Source: Woeseiaceae bacterium (GTDB lineage: Bacteria > Pseudomonadota > Gammaproteobacteria > Steroidobacterales > Woeseiaceae). From it: 42,733 nucleotides of DNA. Shown one piece after another: positions 1 to 11,231 of this stretch. The stretch is from positions 1-42,733 of the forward strand of contig JAOIZZ010000012.1 in NCBI GenBank assembly GCA_028227395.1. Reading direction: 5' to 3'. Numbering within the stretch: the first letter of the stretch is position 1; each line of letters opens with the position of its first letter. The notes under the pieces were generated by a model. It was not told the DNA's origin, searched no databases, and saw only the letters and a program-made list of their open reading frames with translations. Both the position numbers and the translations under genes were made by a program.

Positions 1-648
1 TCGCGATGGTGGGATCCTGAGGGTGATTTTAAGCCACTCCATCAAATTAACCCCTTGCGACTAGATTTCATCTGCCAATACAACAATATAAAAGATTTAG
101 ATATTGCTGATATAGGCTGTGGTGGAGGTATTTTAGCTGAAGCTATGTCGAAAAAAGGTGCTGTTGTTACAGGTATTGATATGGCCGAAAAAGCCCTAAA
201 TGTAGCTAAACTCCATCAAATGGAATCCAAAACAACAGTTAATTATCAACTATCTACCGCTGAAGAGCTCTCTGCCTCAAAAAAAGAAAGTTTTGATATC
301 GTCACATGCTTAGAGATGTTGGAACATGTTCCTGAACCAGAAGCCATAGTTAAATCATGCGCTAATCTACTAAAACCAGGTGGTTCAGTCTATTTTTCAA
401 CCATCAATAAGAACTTAAAATCTTTCCTTCATGCGATTATCGGTGCAGAGCACCTATTAAAATTGCTTCCAGTTGGTACTCATGAATACAGTAAATTCAT
501 CAAACCTTCCAAAATCGACGTATGGGCACGAAGCTGTAATTTGGAGCTTCATAACAGTGCTGGACTTCAATACAATCCAATTTTTGAGAAATACTCTCTG
601 AGTGACAATTTAGATGTTAATTATATGCTGCATTTCATAAAGCCATAA
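1..648 (+). CDS. ubiG: Ubiquinone biosynthesis O-methyltransferase UbiG (5' end outside window)
   Basis: SAM-dependent O-methyltransferase of ubiquinone synthesis; it methylates the ring hydroxyls at two steps of the pathway. The reading frame is open from base 1, and the first codons already encode the conserved WWDPEGDFKPLH and INPLRLDFI segments, so the true start lies upstream of the window. About 215 residues are visible against about 240 in E. coli. An internal TTG at 55 is not the start. The SAM-binding motif I (ADIGCGGGILAEAM) sits near visible residues 36-49, followed by the MLEHVP motif, the KPGG loop and a C-terminal DVNYMLH typical of UbiG. The gene is followed after 4 bases by a HAD phosphatase, as in Pseudomonas and relatives. 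Identification is by direct recognition of the family. Confidence 0.96.
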   Translation, partial: SRWWDPEGDFKPLHQINPLRLDFICQYNNIKDLDIADIGCGGGILAEAMSKKGAVVTGIDMAEKALNVAKLHQMESKTTVNYQLSTAEELSASKKESFDIVTCLEMLEHVPEPEAIVKSCANLLKPGGSVYFSTINKNLKSFLHAIIGAEHLLKLLPVGTHEYSKFIKPSKIDVWARSCNLELHNSAGLQYNPIFEKYSLSDNLDVNYMLHFIKP

Positions 649-652
649 TCAA

Positions 653-1327
653 ATGAGCAATTTTGCTAAAAGTGTTTTATTTGACCTTGATGGAACATTA
701 ATCGACACAGCTATTGACATGACTGAAGTGCTATTAACGATGATTAAAAGCCATCATGGCGACCTTAGTATAACTAATGAGATTGCTCGAAATTATGTCT
801 CAGATGGCTCTATCGGCTTAATTAAAATTGGATTCCCATTGACCCCAAAGAATAAAATCAAGGAACTCCAAAAGATCTACCTTAAGCTGTACCAAGAAAA
901 TTTATGCATTAAATCAGATTTTTTTTATTCACTTGAAAAACTACTTGATGATCTCACAAAAAATCAAATTCAATGGGGGATTGTTACTAACAAGCCAACA
1001 AGAATGACACTCCCACTCTTAATTGCATTAAAACGTTTTTCACCATTTGTTATTTCCGGTGATACCATAAACAAACGTAAGCCAAGTCCTTTGCCATTAA
1101 TTTTAGCTTGCAAGATGATGAATATTCAGCCAGAGAATGTTATTTATGTTGGAGATGCAGAGAGAGATATAATCGCTGGTAAAGCTGCCCACATGAAAAC
1201 AGTATTAGCTCAATATGGTTATATCAAGGGAAATGATAAGCCATCAGAGTGGAATGCTGACCTTACCGCAAAAACCCCAGAAGATCTTTCTAAAATAATT
1301 AGGAGTGAACTAAATCTATGCTATTAG
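653..1327 (+). CDS. HAD-family phosphatase, phosphoglycolate phosphatase (Gph) or MurNAc-6-phosphate phosphatase (MupP)
   Basis: A 224-residue HAD hydrolase with all four motifs: DLDGT with nucleophile D11 and D13, TNK at 112-114 (motif II), K143 in the KRKP stretch (motif III), and GDAERD with D168/D172 (motif IV). The helical cap after residue 17 is the type found in phosphoglycolate phosphatases. Substrate is uncertain. In Pseudomonas the gene between ubiG and yciK is mupP, which dephosphorylates N-acetylmuramate 6-phosphate in cell-wall recycling, and this gene occupies that position (with rmuC inserted). Annotation pipelines would probably write gph. It starts 4 bases after ubiG and overlaps rmuC by 10 bases, so the genes are probably co-transcribed. 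Confidence 0.85.
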   Translation: MSNFAKSVLFDLDGTLIDTAIDMTEVLLTMIKSHHGDLSITNEIARNYVSDGSIGLIKIGFPLTPKNKIKELQKIYLKLYQENLCIKSDFFYSLEKLLDDLTKNQIQWGIVTNKPTRMTLPLLIALKRFSPFVISGDTINKRKPSPLPLILACKMMNIQPENVIYVGDAERDIIAGKAAHMKTVLAQYGYIKGNDKPSEWNADLTAKTPEDLSKIIRSELNLCY

Positions 1328-2565
1328 AATTATATTTATGGCAAGTAATAGGCTTAATCTTTTTAAGCATGATATTTACCACTTTAGTCGCTTGGTTTTT
1401 TTTTAATAAAAAGATAAGTATCTTGCTATCAGAAAATAAACATCAAAATGATATTTTAAACGAGCGTGAAAGCACTATAAAATCAGCAACTGGCCCCTTG
1501 CGAGAGGTTTTTTATGAAATGGCAACTAAGTCACTACAAACAAATAGTGAAAACTTTCTATTATTGGCTGAACAAAATCTCAACAAACAACAAGAAAAGT
1601 CCAAATCAGAACTCAAGAAAAGTGAGCAAGCAGTTCAAAATCTAGTCGATCCCATCAAAGAAGTATTAAAAGAATCACAAAAACAAAATTTAGACATGGA
1701 AAAAGCAAGAAGCAAAGCCTATGGAGGCATTGAATCACAATTGGATGAAATGAGAAAAAATAACAAATCTTTGTCTGACGAGACTAACAATCTAGTTAAT
1801 GCTCTAAGAAGACCGGAAATAAGAGGTAATTGGGGAGAAATAACACTTGAAAGAGTCGTTGAAATAGCCGGTATGTCGAAGCATTGTGATTTCGATGTTC
1901 AAGTCAGTAAAAAAACCGAGGAAGGTGTTATCAGGCCAGATATGATTGTAAAGATGCCAAATAAAAGACACCTAGTTGTGGATGCAAAAACACCATGGGA
2001 AAGCTATAGAGCTGCATCAGAATCAGACAACAAAGATACAACAAAAATATTACTCAAAGAACATGCTAAAAATGTTCGTAAACATATTAACCAACTTGCT
2101 TCAAAAGCTTATTGGAATCAATTTCCTGAAAGTCCCGAATTTGTTATTTTGTTTATACCTGTTGAGAATTTCTTAATGGCTGCATTAGAAGAAGATCATG
2201 GGCTAATGGAACATGCTTTAAAAGAGAAAATAATACTAGCAACTCCAGCGAATTTTATTGCACTATTAAAAACTGTTGAATATGGTTGGCGGCAAGAAGT
2301 ATTGTCGGATAATGCACTCGAAATAAAGAGCATGGCTGAAGTGCTCCACACAAGGGTAGGAACATTTTTTGATCACGTTGAGAAATTAGGAAGTGCAATT
2401 ACGAGTACTGTCGTAAACTACAATAAAGCGGTTGGATCTCTTGAGAGAAATGTTCTACCGCAGGCAAAAAAACTTAAAGAATTAGGTGTAAGTACAAAAA
2501 ACGAAATCACTGAACCTAAACTTATTGATAAGTCACCGCGTGAACCAAATAAGCCAAAAAGTTGA
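1318..2565 (+). CDS. rmuC: RmuC family protein (DNA recombination)
   Basis: A 415-residue RmuC homologue, a family linked to limiting recombination at inverted repeats in E. coli. One N-terminal membrane helix (about residues 5-27) is followed by a charged coiled coil (about 30-165). A PD-(D/E)XK-like nuclease core then follows: it includes the conserved LRRPEIRGNWGEITLERV stretch near 163-180, RPDMIV, and VVDAKTPWESY with the D and K of the nuclease motif. The C-terminal tail is basic and probably disordered. The start overlaps the 3' end of the HAD phosphatase by 10 bases, suggesting translational coupling. Family assignment is firm; the biochemical role is poorly known in general. Confidence 0.93.
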   Translation: MLLELYLWQVIGLIFLSMIFTTLVAWFFFNKKISILLSENKHQNDILNERESTIKSATGPLREVFYEMATKSLQTNSENFLLLAEQNLNKQQEKSKSELKKSEQAVQNLVDPIKEVLKESQKQNLDMEKARSKAYGGIESQLDEMRKNNKSLSDETNNLVNALRRPEIRGNWGEITLERVVEIAGMSKHCDFDVQVSKKTEEGVIRPDMIVKMPNKRHLVVDAKTPWESYRAASESDNKDTTKILLKEHAKNVRKHINQLASKAYWNQFPESPEFVILFIPVENFLMAALEEDHGLMEHALKEKIILATPANFIALLKTVEYGWRQEVLSDNALEIKSMAEVLHTRVGTFFDHVEKLGSAITSTVVNYNKAVGSLERNVLPQAKKLKELGVSTKNEITEPKLIDKSPREPNKPKS

Positions 2566-2585
2566 TCAAAAGAAGGTAAGTTAGG

Positions 2586-3341
2586 ATGGCCAATCAAAAA
2601 ATAGATAATTATAAATTTAGCGAAAACGCATTAAAAGATAAGAATATCTTAATTACTGGTGCAACAGATGGTATTGGCCGAGCATTAGCACTGCAATCTG
2701 CAAAATTAGGTGCTCGAGTTATTCTTCATGGAAGAAACAGAAAGAAACTTGAAGCTATTCATGATGAGATAACAATTAATCCTCAATCCCAAAAACCAAC
2801 AATCGCAATGCTTGATTTTGAAATAGCCGCCTCCGAAAGCTACTCCTCTTTATCTGAGAGTATAATGGATGACTTTGATTGTCTCGATGGATTGATTCAT
2901 TGTGCGGGTATTCTGGGTGATCGATCTGCAATTGAGCAATACGATCCAGGTCTGTGGCAAAAAGTGATGCACGTTAATTTAACCGCTCCTTTTGTATTAA
3001 CACAAGCGCTAATGCCTAATCTTAAGTCATCTAAGCATCCTTCTATCATCTTCACCAGTAGCGGAGTTGGCCAAATTGGTAAGGCATTCTGGGGAGCTTA
3101 TTGCGTATCTAAATTCGGCACTGAAGCATTGAGTCAGATTCTATCGCAAGAATTAATTCATACCTCATTTCGTGTAAACTCTATTAATCCTGGTGCCGTA
3201 AAAACAAAAATGCGTCTTGCGGCCTATCCTGCTGAGAATCGAGACAATTTAAAATCCCCCCATGAGATTATAGATCCCTATCTCTTTTTATTAGAAGATC
3301 AAAGCATTGGAATTACAGGCAAATGTTTCGACGCCCAATAA
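2586..3341 (+). CDS. yciK: YciK-like short-chain dehydrogenase/reductase
   Basis: A 251-residue classical SDR oxidoreductase. It has the cofactor glycine motif TGATDGIG at residues 24-31, an HCAG in place of the usual NNAG at 105-108, N131, and a catalytic S159, Y172-x3-K176 triad. YciK is a conserved gammaproteobacterial SDR of unknown substrate that sits beside ubiG/mupP in pseudomonads, which matches the context here. It begins 20 bases after rmuC and is the last gene of this rightward group; the next gene (rluB) converges on it. The substrate cannot be told from sequence. Confidence 0.88.
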   Translation: MANQKIDNYKFSENALKDKNILITGATDGIGRALALQSAKLGARVILHGRNRKKLEAIHDEITINPQSQKPTIAMLDFEIAASESYSSLSESIMDDFDCLDGLIHCAGILGDRSAIEQYDPGLWQKVMHVNLTAPFVLTQALMPNLKSSKHPSIIFTSSGVGQIGKAFWGAYCVSKFGTEALSQILSQELIHTSFRVNSINPGAVKTKMRLAAYPAENRDNLKSPHEIIDPYLFLLEDQSIGITGKCFDAQ

Positions 3342-3376
3342 AATAACTTTATAATATCAAATTGTATCTCAAGCGC

Positions 3377-4120
3377 TTAAGAATCTTTATCGGTTAAATT
3401 TACCGATTTGTATAGGCGCCCTATTTCATCATTAGTCAATACTTGATGACGACCACGTCTTAATGATTTTGGAAGCATAATATCGCCATAACCAAGTCGA
3501 ATTAATTTATTCACTTTATACCCTACAGCTTCCCATAATCGTTTAACTTCATGCTTTCGCCCTTCACTCAGAGTAACTTCATACCAGACGTTTGCCATGC
3601 CACTGGCTTTCTTTTTAACACTAAGGAATGCTGCGGGCCCATCATCTAATTCAACACCATTTAATAGAGAATTAAGATCGTTTTTTGATGGATGACCATA
3701 TATTCTGACCGCATATTGACGAATTATTTCATAGGATGGATGCATCAATCGGTTAGCAAGCTCACCATCTGTTGTAAACAAGAGGAGTCCTGTCGTCGAA
3801 ACGTCCAATCGACCCACCATTACCCATCGCATAGATCTTATTTTTGGTAAAGCATCAAATACAGATTTTTTATAATCTGGATCAGATCTCGAGCATATTT
3901 CATTATTATTTTTATTATATATTATGTGCTGGTGTGAAAGCTTTCTGGGGTTAACATAAAGTCGCTGAGAGTCTAAATAAAACGATTCATCACCTTTAAC
4001 TGTATCGCCTATTTGAGCTTTCTTGCCATTTATCTTTAACCTACCATCATTTATCCAGCGCTCAACTTCCCTTCTGGAGCCGTGCCCTTTTGATGCTAGT
4101 AATTTTTGAACACGCATCAT
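3377..4120 (-). CDS. rluB: 23S rRNA pseudouridine(2605) synthase RluB
   Basis: A 247-residue RsuA/RluB-family pseudouridine synthase that modifies helix 89 of 23S rRNA. An S4 RNA-binding domain occupies residues 1-60 (VQKLLASKGHGSRREVE). The catalytic domain carries GRLDVSTTGLLLFTTDG with catalytic D106, then RQYAVRIYG and the SEGRKHEVKRLWEAVG motif. It is shorter than E. coli RluB (about 290 residues) because it lacks most of the basic C-terminal tail. It lies 6 bases downstream of scpB, the scpA-scpB-rluB order common in Gammaproteobacteria, and converges with yciK. Confidence 0.92.
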   Translation of the reverse strand: MMRVQKLLASKGHGSRREVERWINDGRLKINGKKAQIGDTVKGDESFYLDSQRLYVNPRKLSHQHIIYNKNNNEICSRSDPDYKKSVFDALPKIRSMRWVMVGRLDVSTTGLLLFTTDGELANRLMHPSYEIIRQYAVRIYGHPSKNDLNSLLNGVELDDGPAAFLSVKKKASGMANVWYEVTLSEGRKHEVKRLWEAVGYKVNKLIRLGYGDIMLPKSLRRGRHQVLTNDEIGRLYKSVNLTDKDS

Positions 4121-4126
4121 TTGGCT

Positions 4127-4900
4127 TTACTCATCTTTCGATTTATCTGTCTGCTCTGATACATTCAGAGAGATGCTATTTTCAGTGCTTCCAACAATAT
4201 CATCAAATTTAGTTTCTGAGATTATTCTAGCTGATTCTAGATCTTCATCGTTAATAATCTCATTAGTTTCAACAATTAAAGAGTCATTTTTTTCCAGTAG
4301 AGGATTTATTTCACGCTCATTTTTATTTTCTTGTTTTATCACCTCAGGAAGATCTAATTTATCTTTGATCGCCTCCCAATCAGAAAGATCAGTTAACAGT
4401 GGCAAATCTTGAATTTTTTTGAGCCCAAAATAATCAAGAAAAATCTTTGTGGTACCGAACATTTCTGGACGACCTGGAACATCGCGCTGTCCTGAGATAT
4501 ATATCCACTCCCTTTCCATGAGAGATTTTATAATATTGCTACTAACAGAAACGCCACGGACCTCTTCAATTTCCCCTCTTGTAATTGGCTGCTTATAGGC
4601 AATGAGTACTAATGTTTCAAATAACGCTCGCGAGTATCGAGGTGACCTCCATTCCCATAGTTTATCTAGGCGTTTAGATGCCTCTGGAGTTATTTGGATC
4701 CGAAAACCAGACGCTACTTCAATTAATTCTATATTTCTTGGTTCGTATTCATCTTGCAGTTGTTCTATGCATTTACGAATCGTAGCTCTCTCTGGTCTCA
4801 TATTTTCTTCGAATAAATCCTCAATTTTATTTAATTTAAGAGGTTTATCCGAAGCTAATAGCGCTGACTCAATGAAATATCTAACTTCATCATCATTCAT
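4127..4900 (-). CDS. scpB: Segregation and condensation protein ScpB
   Basis: A 257-residue ScpB, the winged-helix kite subunit that binds the ScpA kleisin and with SMC forms bacterial condensin. The N-terminal tandem winged-helix region (about 1-175) contains PRYSRALFETLVLIAYKQPI, TRGEIEEVRGV and the GRPEMFGTTKIFLDYFGL signature. The last 80 residues are acidic, low complexity and variable, as in other proteobacterial ScpB proteins. It lies 38 bases downstream of scpA. The partner smc is also in this window at 11232-14744. Confidence 0.95.
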   Translation of the reverse strand: MNDDEVRYFIESALLASDKPLKLNKIEDLFEENMRPERATIRKCIEQLQDEYEPRNIELIEVASGFRIQITPEASKRLDKLWEWRSPRYSRALFETLVLIAYKQPITRGEIEEVRGVSVSSNIIKSLMEREWIYISGQRDVPGRPEMFGTTKIFLDYFGLKKIQDLPLLTDLSDWEAIKDKLDLPEVIKQENKNEREINPLLEKNDSLIVETNEIINDEDLESARIISETKFDDIVGSTENSISLNVSEQTDKSKDE

Positions 4901-4938
4901 TCATCTAATTCCCTTTCTTATAGATTTTAATTTTGTAT

Positions 4939-5778
4939 TTAGCTATCAAGTGAGTGGACTGAAGACGACACTCTTATATGCATTGGAGCAAATTCTTCAT
5001 TTTGCACTACCTCTATTGCAGCATCTTTCAGCAACTCCAGAATAGCAAGAAAGGTTATAGCAATCCCAATCCTTCCTTCATTTGGGTTGAATAAATCAGT
5101 AAAATCAATAAACTTTTTACTATGAATTCGATTGATAATATCAACCATTCTTTGACGAACTGACAAAGTTTCTTTCCTGAAGTGAAGCTCTGAATTCATT
5201 TCAACTCTCTTTAGAACATCATGAAATGCTATCAACAATTCTTTAATTGTTACTTCTGGTAACTTTATAACAATAGATTTATTGGGCGCCTCTGCATTAG
5301 CAATTACAATATCTCTCTCGAGGCGCGGCAAAGCATCTAATTCTTCTGCTGCTATTTTGAAACGCTCATATTCCTGAAGACGCCTTACCAGCTCAGCACG
5401 GGGGTCTTCTTCCTCATTCAGGGTTTCTGGTCGTGGAAGTAGCATTCTAGATTTAATTTCTGCTAGCATGGCGGCCATCAATAAATATTCACCTGCAAGT
5501 TCTAATTTAATTTCTTCCATCAAATTAATATAATCAATATATTGTTGAGTGATTTCTGTAACAGGAATATCAAGTATATTTAGATTTTGTCGTTTAATCA
5601 GATATAACAATAGGTCTAATGGCCCCTCAAATGCCTCTAAAAAAACTTTCAATGCGAACGGAGGAATATATAAATCCTGAGGTAGCTCAGTCACCGGCTC
5701 GCCTTCAACTACGGCGAATGGCATCTCGTATTGTTTATTTATGTCTGTTTCAGTTTGTATGGTCATTGAATCAGTCAC
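4939..5778 (-). CDS. scpA: Segregation and condensation protein ScpA
   Basis: A 279-residue kleisin that bridges the heads of SMC and carries ScpB. The conserved AFEGPLDLLLYLIKRQNLNI is at about residues 48-67, followed by TEITQQYIDYI, the LAGEYLLMAAMLAEIKSRMLLPRP helix and a C-terminal winged helix with VAVTFLAILELLK-like sequence (here IAITFLAILELLKD). The start shown gives a 45-residue acidic N-terminal extension; a second ATG lies 4 codons later at 5766 and cannot be excluded. It is the first gene of scpA-scpB-rluB and is transcribed divergently from yciB across a 182-base spacer. Confidence 0.95.
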   Translation of the reverse strand: MTDSMTIQTETDINKQYEMPFAVVEGEPVTELPQDLYIPPFALKVFLEAFEGPLDLLLYLIKRQNLNILDIPVTEITQQYIDYINLMEEIKLELAGEYLLMAAMLAEIKSRMLLPRPETLNEEEDPRAELVRRLQEYERFKIAAEELDALPRLERDIVIANAEAPNKSIVIKLPEVTIKELLIAFHDVLKRVEMNSELHFRKETLSVRQRMVDIINRIHSKKFIDFTDLFNPNEGRIGIAITFLAILELLKDAAIEVVQNEEFAPMHIRVSSSVHSLDS

Positions 5779-5960
5779 TTACAAAGATACTGAAGAAGAA
5801 AATTTTGCATCATTTAAATCAATTAATTCTATATAAAAATTGCTCTAGGACACTATTAGCTTGATAATATACCAGTGGAGTGAATTTAAGTAGATAAAGA
5901 AAGAAAATACTCTCAATTAATAATTTAATATAACCTTAATATTTATAAAGTAAATCCGAC
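5779..5960. promoter_or_regulatory. Divergent spacer between scpA and yciB
   Basis: This AT-rich 182-base spacer separates the leftward scpA-scpB-rluB genes from the rightward yciB-yciI-bolA-ppiC group and must hold promoters for both. I do not see a clean consensus -35/-10 pair that I would stake a coordinate on, nor a strong inverted repeat. An open frame on the + strand (5619-5864) that crosses it is a shadow of scpA. Confidence 0.4.
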
Positions 5961-6497
5961 ATGCAATTTCTCACTGAATATATTCCAATAATCATATTTA
6001 TTTTTGCTTATTTTAATGGTGGAATTTTCTTTGCCACCAAAGCATTAATGATTGCAATGCCTATAGGTCTCTGTATCCAGTGGGCACAATCAAAAAAAAT
6101 CAATAAAATATACCTAGGTTCTACTCTCTTGGTCATAATTCTGGGAACAGCGACCCTTTTCTTTAAAAATCCAACATTTCTTTATTGGAAACCAACTGTC
6201 CTCAATTGGCTAATTGCATTAGTATTCCTTGGTAGTCAATGGGTTGGTAAAGAACCGATTATAAAAAGAATGCTAAAGCAGGCTGCTGAACTAAAAGACG
6301 AACAATGGAATAAATTAAACTTTATGTGGGTTGTATTTTTCATTTTTAGTGGGGCAATAAATATTTATGTTGCCTATAACTTTACAGAAGAATTTTGGGT
6401 AAAATTCAAATTATTTGGTCTATTTGGTATTACGCTTATATTCGTTATAATTCAAAGCATATGGCTAAATACAGCAATTAAAAAAAATGATTCATAA
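5961..6497 (+). CDS. yciB: YciB / septation protein A family inner-membrane protein
   Basis: A 178-residue polytopic inner-membrane protein of the YciB (IspA/IspZ) family, linked in enterobacteria to cell-envelope synthesis and division. Five hydrophobic segments are visible: about residues 3-18, 22-40, 48-68, 76-95 and 120-170 (the last containing two). Family landmarks are present: FLTEYIPIIIFIFAYF at the N-terminus, KPTVLNWLIALVFLGSQ in the middle and KLNFMWVVFFIFSGAINIYVAYN near the end. It opens the yciB-yciI-bolA group; yciI follows after 18 bases, an arrangement seen across gammaproteobacteria. Confidence 0.93.
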   Translation: MQFLTEYIPIIIFIFAYFNGGIFFATKALMIAMPIGLCIQWAQSKKINKIYLGSTLLVIILGTATLFFKNPTFLYWKPTVLNWLIALVFLGSQWVGKEPIIKRMLKQAAELKDEQWNKLNFMWVVFFIFSGAINIYVAYNFTEEFWVKFKLFGLFGITLIFVIIQSIWLNTAIKKNDS

Positions 6498-6515
6498 TCC
6501 TTAAGGGTAGCTATT

Positions 6516-6815
6516 ATGTGGTATGTAATTATTGGTAAAGACATAGAAGACAGCCTTCAATTAAGAATGGAAACAAGAGACTCTCATCTCGCCAGATTGA
6601 ATGATTTAACTGATCAAGGGCGTATTCTAGTTGCCGGACCAATCCCGGCAATTGATAGCGAGGATCCTGGGGAAGCAGGATTTAGTGGCAGTATTATTAT
6701 TGCAGAATTTAATTCACTACGAGATGCAGAAGATTGGGCCAATAAGGATCCCTATGTAAGAGCAGGAGTCTTTAGTGAGATAACCGTAAAACCCTTCAAA
6801 AGAGTCCTACCTTGA
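6516..6815 (+). CDS. yciI: YciI family protein
   Basis: A 99-residue YciI-like protein with a ferredoxin-like dimeric alpha/beta-barrel fold. The conserved histidine in DSHLARL and the downstream AGPI and DPYVRAGVF motifs place it in this family. A catalytic role has been proposed from the conserved His-Asp pair, but the physiological reaction is unknown. It lies between yciB (18 bases upstream) and the bolA-like gene, whose TTG start overlaps its TGA stop. Confidence 0.92.
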   Translation: MWYVIIGKDIEDSLQLRMETRDSHLARLNDLTDQGRILVAGPIPAIDSEDPGEAGFSGSIIIAEFNSLRDAEDWANKDPYVRAGVFSEITVKPFKRVLP

Positions 6816-7069
6816 TAATCGAAAAACAAATAGAATCTATTTTAATAAGAACTTTTGAACCAAAAGAACTGCTGATTAAGAATCAAAGTCATTTACATAA
6901 AGCTCATAAAGAATACAATAAGGAAAGTCACTTTGCCGTTCATATTACATCGAAAATCTTTAACGAAAAATCAAGATTAGAAAGGCATCAGATGGTATAC
7001 CAAGCACTCGAAGATCTAATGAAATCGAAAATTCACGCACTGCAAATTAAAGCAACAACAACCAATTAA
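6812..7069 (+). CDS. BolA family protein (TTG start)
   Basis: An 85-residue BolA/IbaG-type protein; these proteins partner monothiol glutaredoxins and handle or sense Fe-S clusters. The core matches the family: a His in SHLHKAH, then SHFAVHITSKIF with the invariant S-H-F pattern, the RLERHQMVYQAL helix and HALQIKA at the end. The start is TTG at 6812, overlapping the yciI stop codon by 4 bases (TTGA). That explains how it is translated without its own spacer. It is closer to the short BolA/YrbA class than to full-length E. coli BolA (105 residues). No glutaredoxin gene is in the window. Confidence 0.9.
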   Translation: MIIEKQIESILIRTFEPKELLIKNQSHLHKAHKEYNKESHFAVHITSKIFNEKSRLERHQMVYQALEDLMKSKIHALQIKATTTN

Positions 7070-7114
7070 AGCGAAACTAAACAAAGAATAATACAATTAA
7101 TCTAGGATAAAAAA

Positions 7115-7909
7115 ATGTCAACTACCAAATCATCAAAAATAAATTCAAGAACTCATAACGGCATAGTTTTTATGTTAATCGGTATGATTATCTCGACAAT
7201 CAGCTGGGCAGAAACAGTAAAAACCGTCAATGGTACTGATATTGACAGTCTTGTTCTTGATATATATATACAAAGCAGAACACAACAGGCAGCAACAGAA
7301 GCTACACCAGATCAACGTTTATTATATCTCGATGAATTGACCGATATATACCTCTTATCAACTCAAGAGAGCGCGATTCAATTAAGCCAAAATCCACAAA
7401 TAAAAGCGCAAATTGAGCTACAAAATAGAGGCTTAATAGCTCAAGCAGTGGCTAGTGACTTTTTTGTTACTGTAAATGTATCCGAGGAACAAATTCTATC
7501 CGAATACAATCAAGTGATACAGGCCACCCCATCTAAGGAATATATGGCTAGCCATATATTGCTTGAAACCCAAAGTGACGCAATCTCTATAATCGAAAAA
7601 CTCAATAATGGAGAAGTATTTTCCGAGCTAGCAACAACAAACTCTATTGGGCCGTCTGCCTCTGCGGGTGGGTCACTAGGGACATGGTTTTCGCCGAATC
7701 AAATGGTTAAACCTTTTTCTGATGCTGTAGCGACACTCGATGATGGAAGCTATACCACTGATCCAATACAGACCGAATTTGGTTGGCATGTCATTCTAAG
7801 AGAAAACTCCAGAGACTCTATACCTCCAACTTTAGATAGTGTTAGCAACGAAATACGACAAAAAATTATCCAAGACGAATTCCAAGCTTACCTAGAAACG
7901 CTAAAGTAA
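7115..7909 (+). CDS. Periplasmic parvulin-type peptidyl-prolyl isomerase (PpiC/PrsA-like)
   Basis: A 264-residue exported foldase. The N-terminus has a basic stretch and hydrophobic helix (about residues 18-31) ending in SWAE, a probable signal peptide. A SurA/PrsA-like helical region covers about 40-145. One parvulin domain runs from YMASHILLE (about residue 145) through GPSASAGGSLGTWFSPNQMVKPFSDAV to TEFGWHVIL. It lies 45 bases downstream of the bolA-like gene and converges on the DUF6502 gene. It probably assists outer-membrane or periplasmic protein folding; the client set is unknown. Confidence 0.9.
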   Translation: MSTTKSSKINSRTHNGIVFMLIGMIISTISWAETVKTVNGTDIDSLVLDIYIQSRTQQAATEATPDQRLLYLDELTDIYLLSTQESAIQLSQNPQIKAQIELQNRGLIAQAVASDFFVTVNVSEEQILSEYNQVIQATPSKEYMASHILLETQSDAISIIEKLNNGEVFSELATTNSIGPSASAGGSLGTWFSPNQMVKPFSDAVATLDDGSYTTDPIQTEFGWHVILRENSRDSIPPTLDSVSNEIRQKIIQDEFQAYLETLK

Positions 7910-7931
7910 GAAAATTAAAGCCACTAGATTA

Positions 7932-8483
7932 CTAAGAATTAGAAAGTAAGTCTTTTAAACGACTTACCAGAATTTCTTCATTTGCTTGACTTATATTTTT
8001 AAAATTTCTTAAGGAAATTAAACCATTTGAGTCTTTCTCTATAACGTATAACCTTTCTAATTCTATATAAATTGCTTTTGGTGGGGCATCGAGCTTTGAC
8101 TTACCCACCAAATCACAAAATGAAGGACTTTCTCCTTTGTATTTCAGTGGCCTTGGAATATTATTTTTATCTAAAAAAATATCGTCATTCAGCCAGATAT
8201 CAAATAATTTAGCTAACATGGTATTCATTTCTAAAAAATTATCTTTGTCATTAATAATTTTATTTTTTATTGCAGCGGCATCTTTCCTCGTTAAGTCCGT
8301 CATCAAAGCAATTCTAGAAATATTAGTATCTTTTGATCTTAACCCATAATTTTTTGCCGCCACCGAAACAAAGACATTTTTAGCTATAGCGTCAAATATT
8401 TTATAACCTACACCATATTTAATAAGCTGCGTAATAAGTGGCTCAAGCATTCTCTTTATTAAGCTAACTAGATAAGGACTCAT
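7932..8483 (-). CDS. DUF6502-like protein
   Basis: A 183-residue protein resembling the DUF6502 family. It has the LIKYGVGYKIFDAIAKNVFV segment at about residues 20-39, a winged-helix-like SRIALMTDLTRKDAAAI motif near 56-72, and an LWLNDD-like IWLNDD segment before a variable C-terminal half. The SRIA..T.LTRK pattern suggests a DNA-binding helix-turn-helix, but the family has no established function. It lies 27 bases downstream of ligA in the same direction and may be the last gene of smc-zipA-ligA. Family recognition is from memory of the motif and is moderately certain. Confidence 0.7.
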   Translation of the reverse strand: MSPYLVSLIKRMLEPLITQLIKYGVGYKIFDAIAKNVFVSVAAKNYGLRSKDTNISRIALMTDLTRKDAAAIKNKIINDKDNFLEMNTMLAKLFDIWLNDDIFLDKNNIPRPLKYKGESPSFCDLVGKSKLDAPPKAIYIELERLYVIEKDSNGLISLRNFKNISQANEEILVSRLKDLLSNS

Positions 8484-8510
8484 GTTTCTATGGGATCATT
8501 CCTTTTATGG

Positions 8511-11208
<2,698 letters not shown>

Positions 11209-11231
11209 TTATTTCACTATCATTTTAAATT

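Noticed and set aside
55-57. TTG at 55 as the start of ubiG
   Set aside because: The frame is open to base 1 and the upstream codons encode conserved UbiG residues, so the gene simply begins outside the window.
4602-5045. 147-codon rightward open frame over scpB/scpA
   Set aside because: It runs antisense to two well-conserved genes, has no family similarity, and low-complexity serine/leucine content typical of a reverse-strand shadow.
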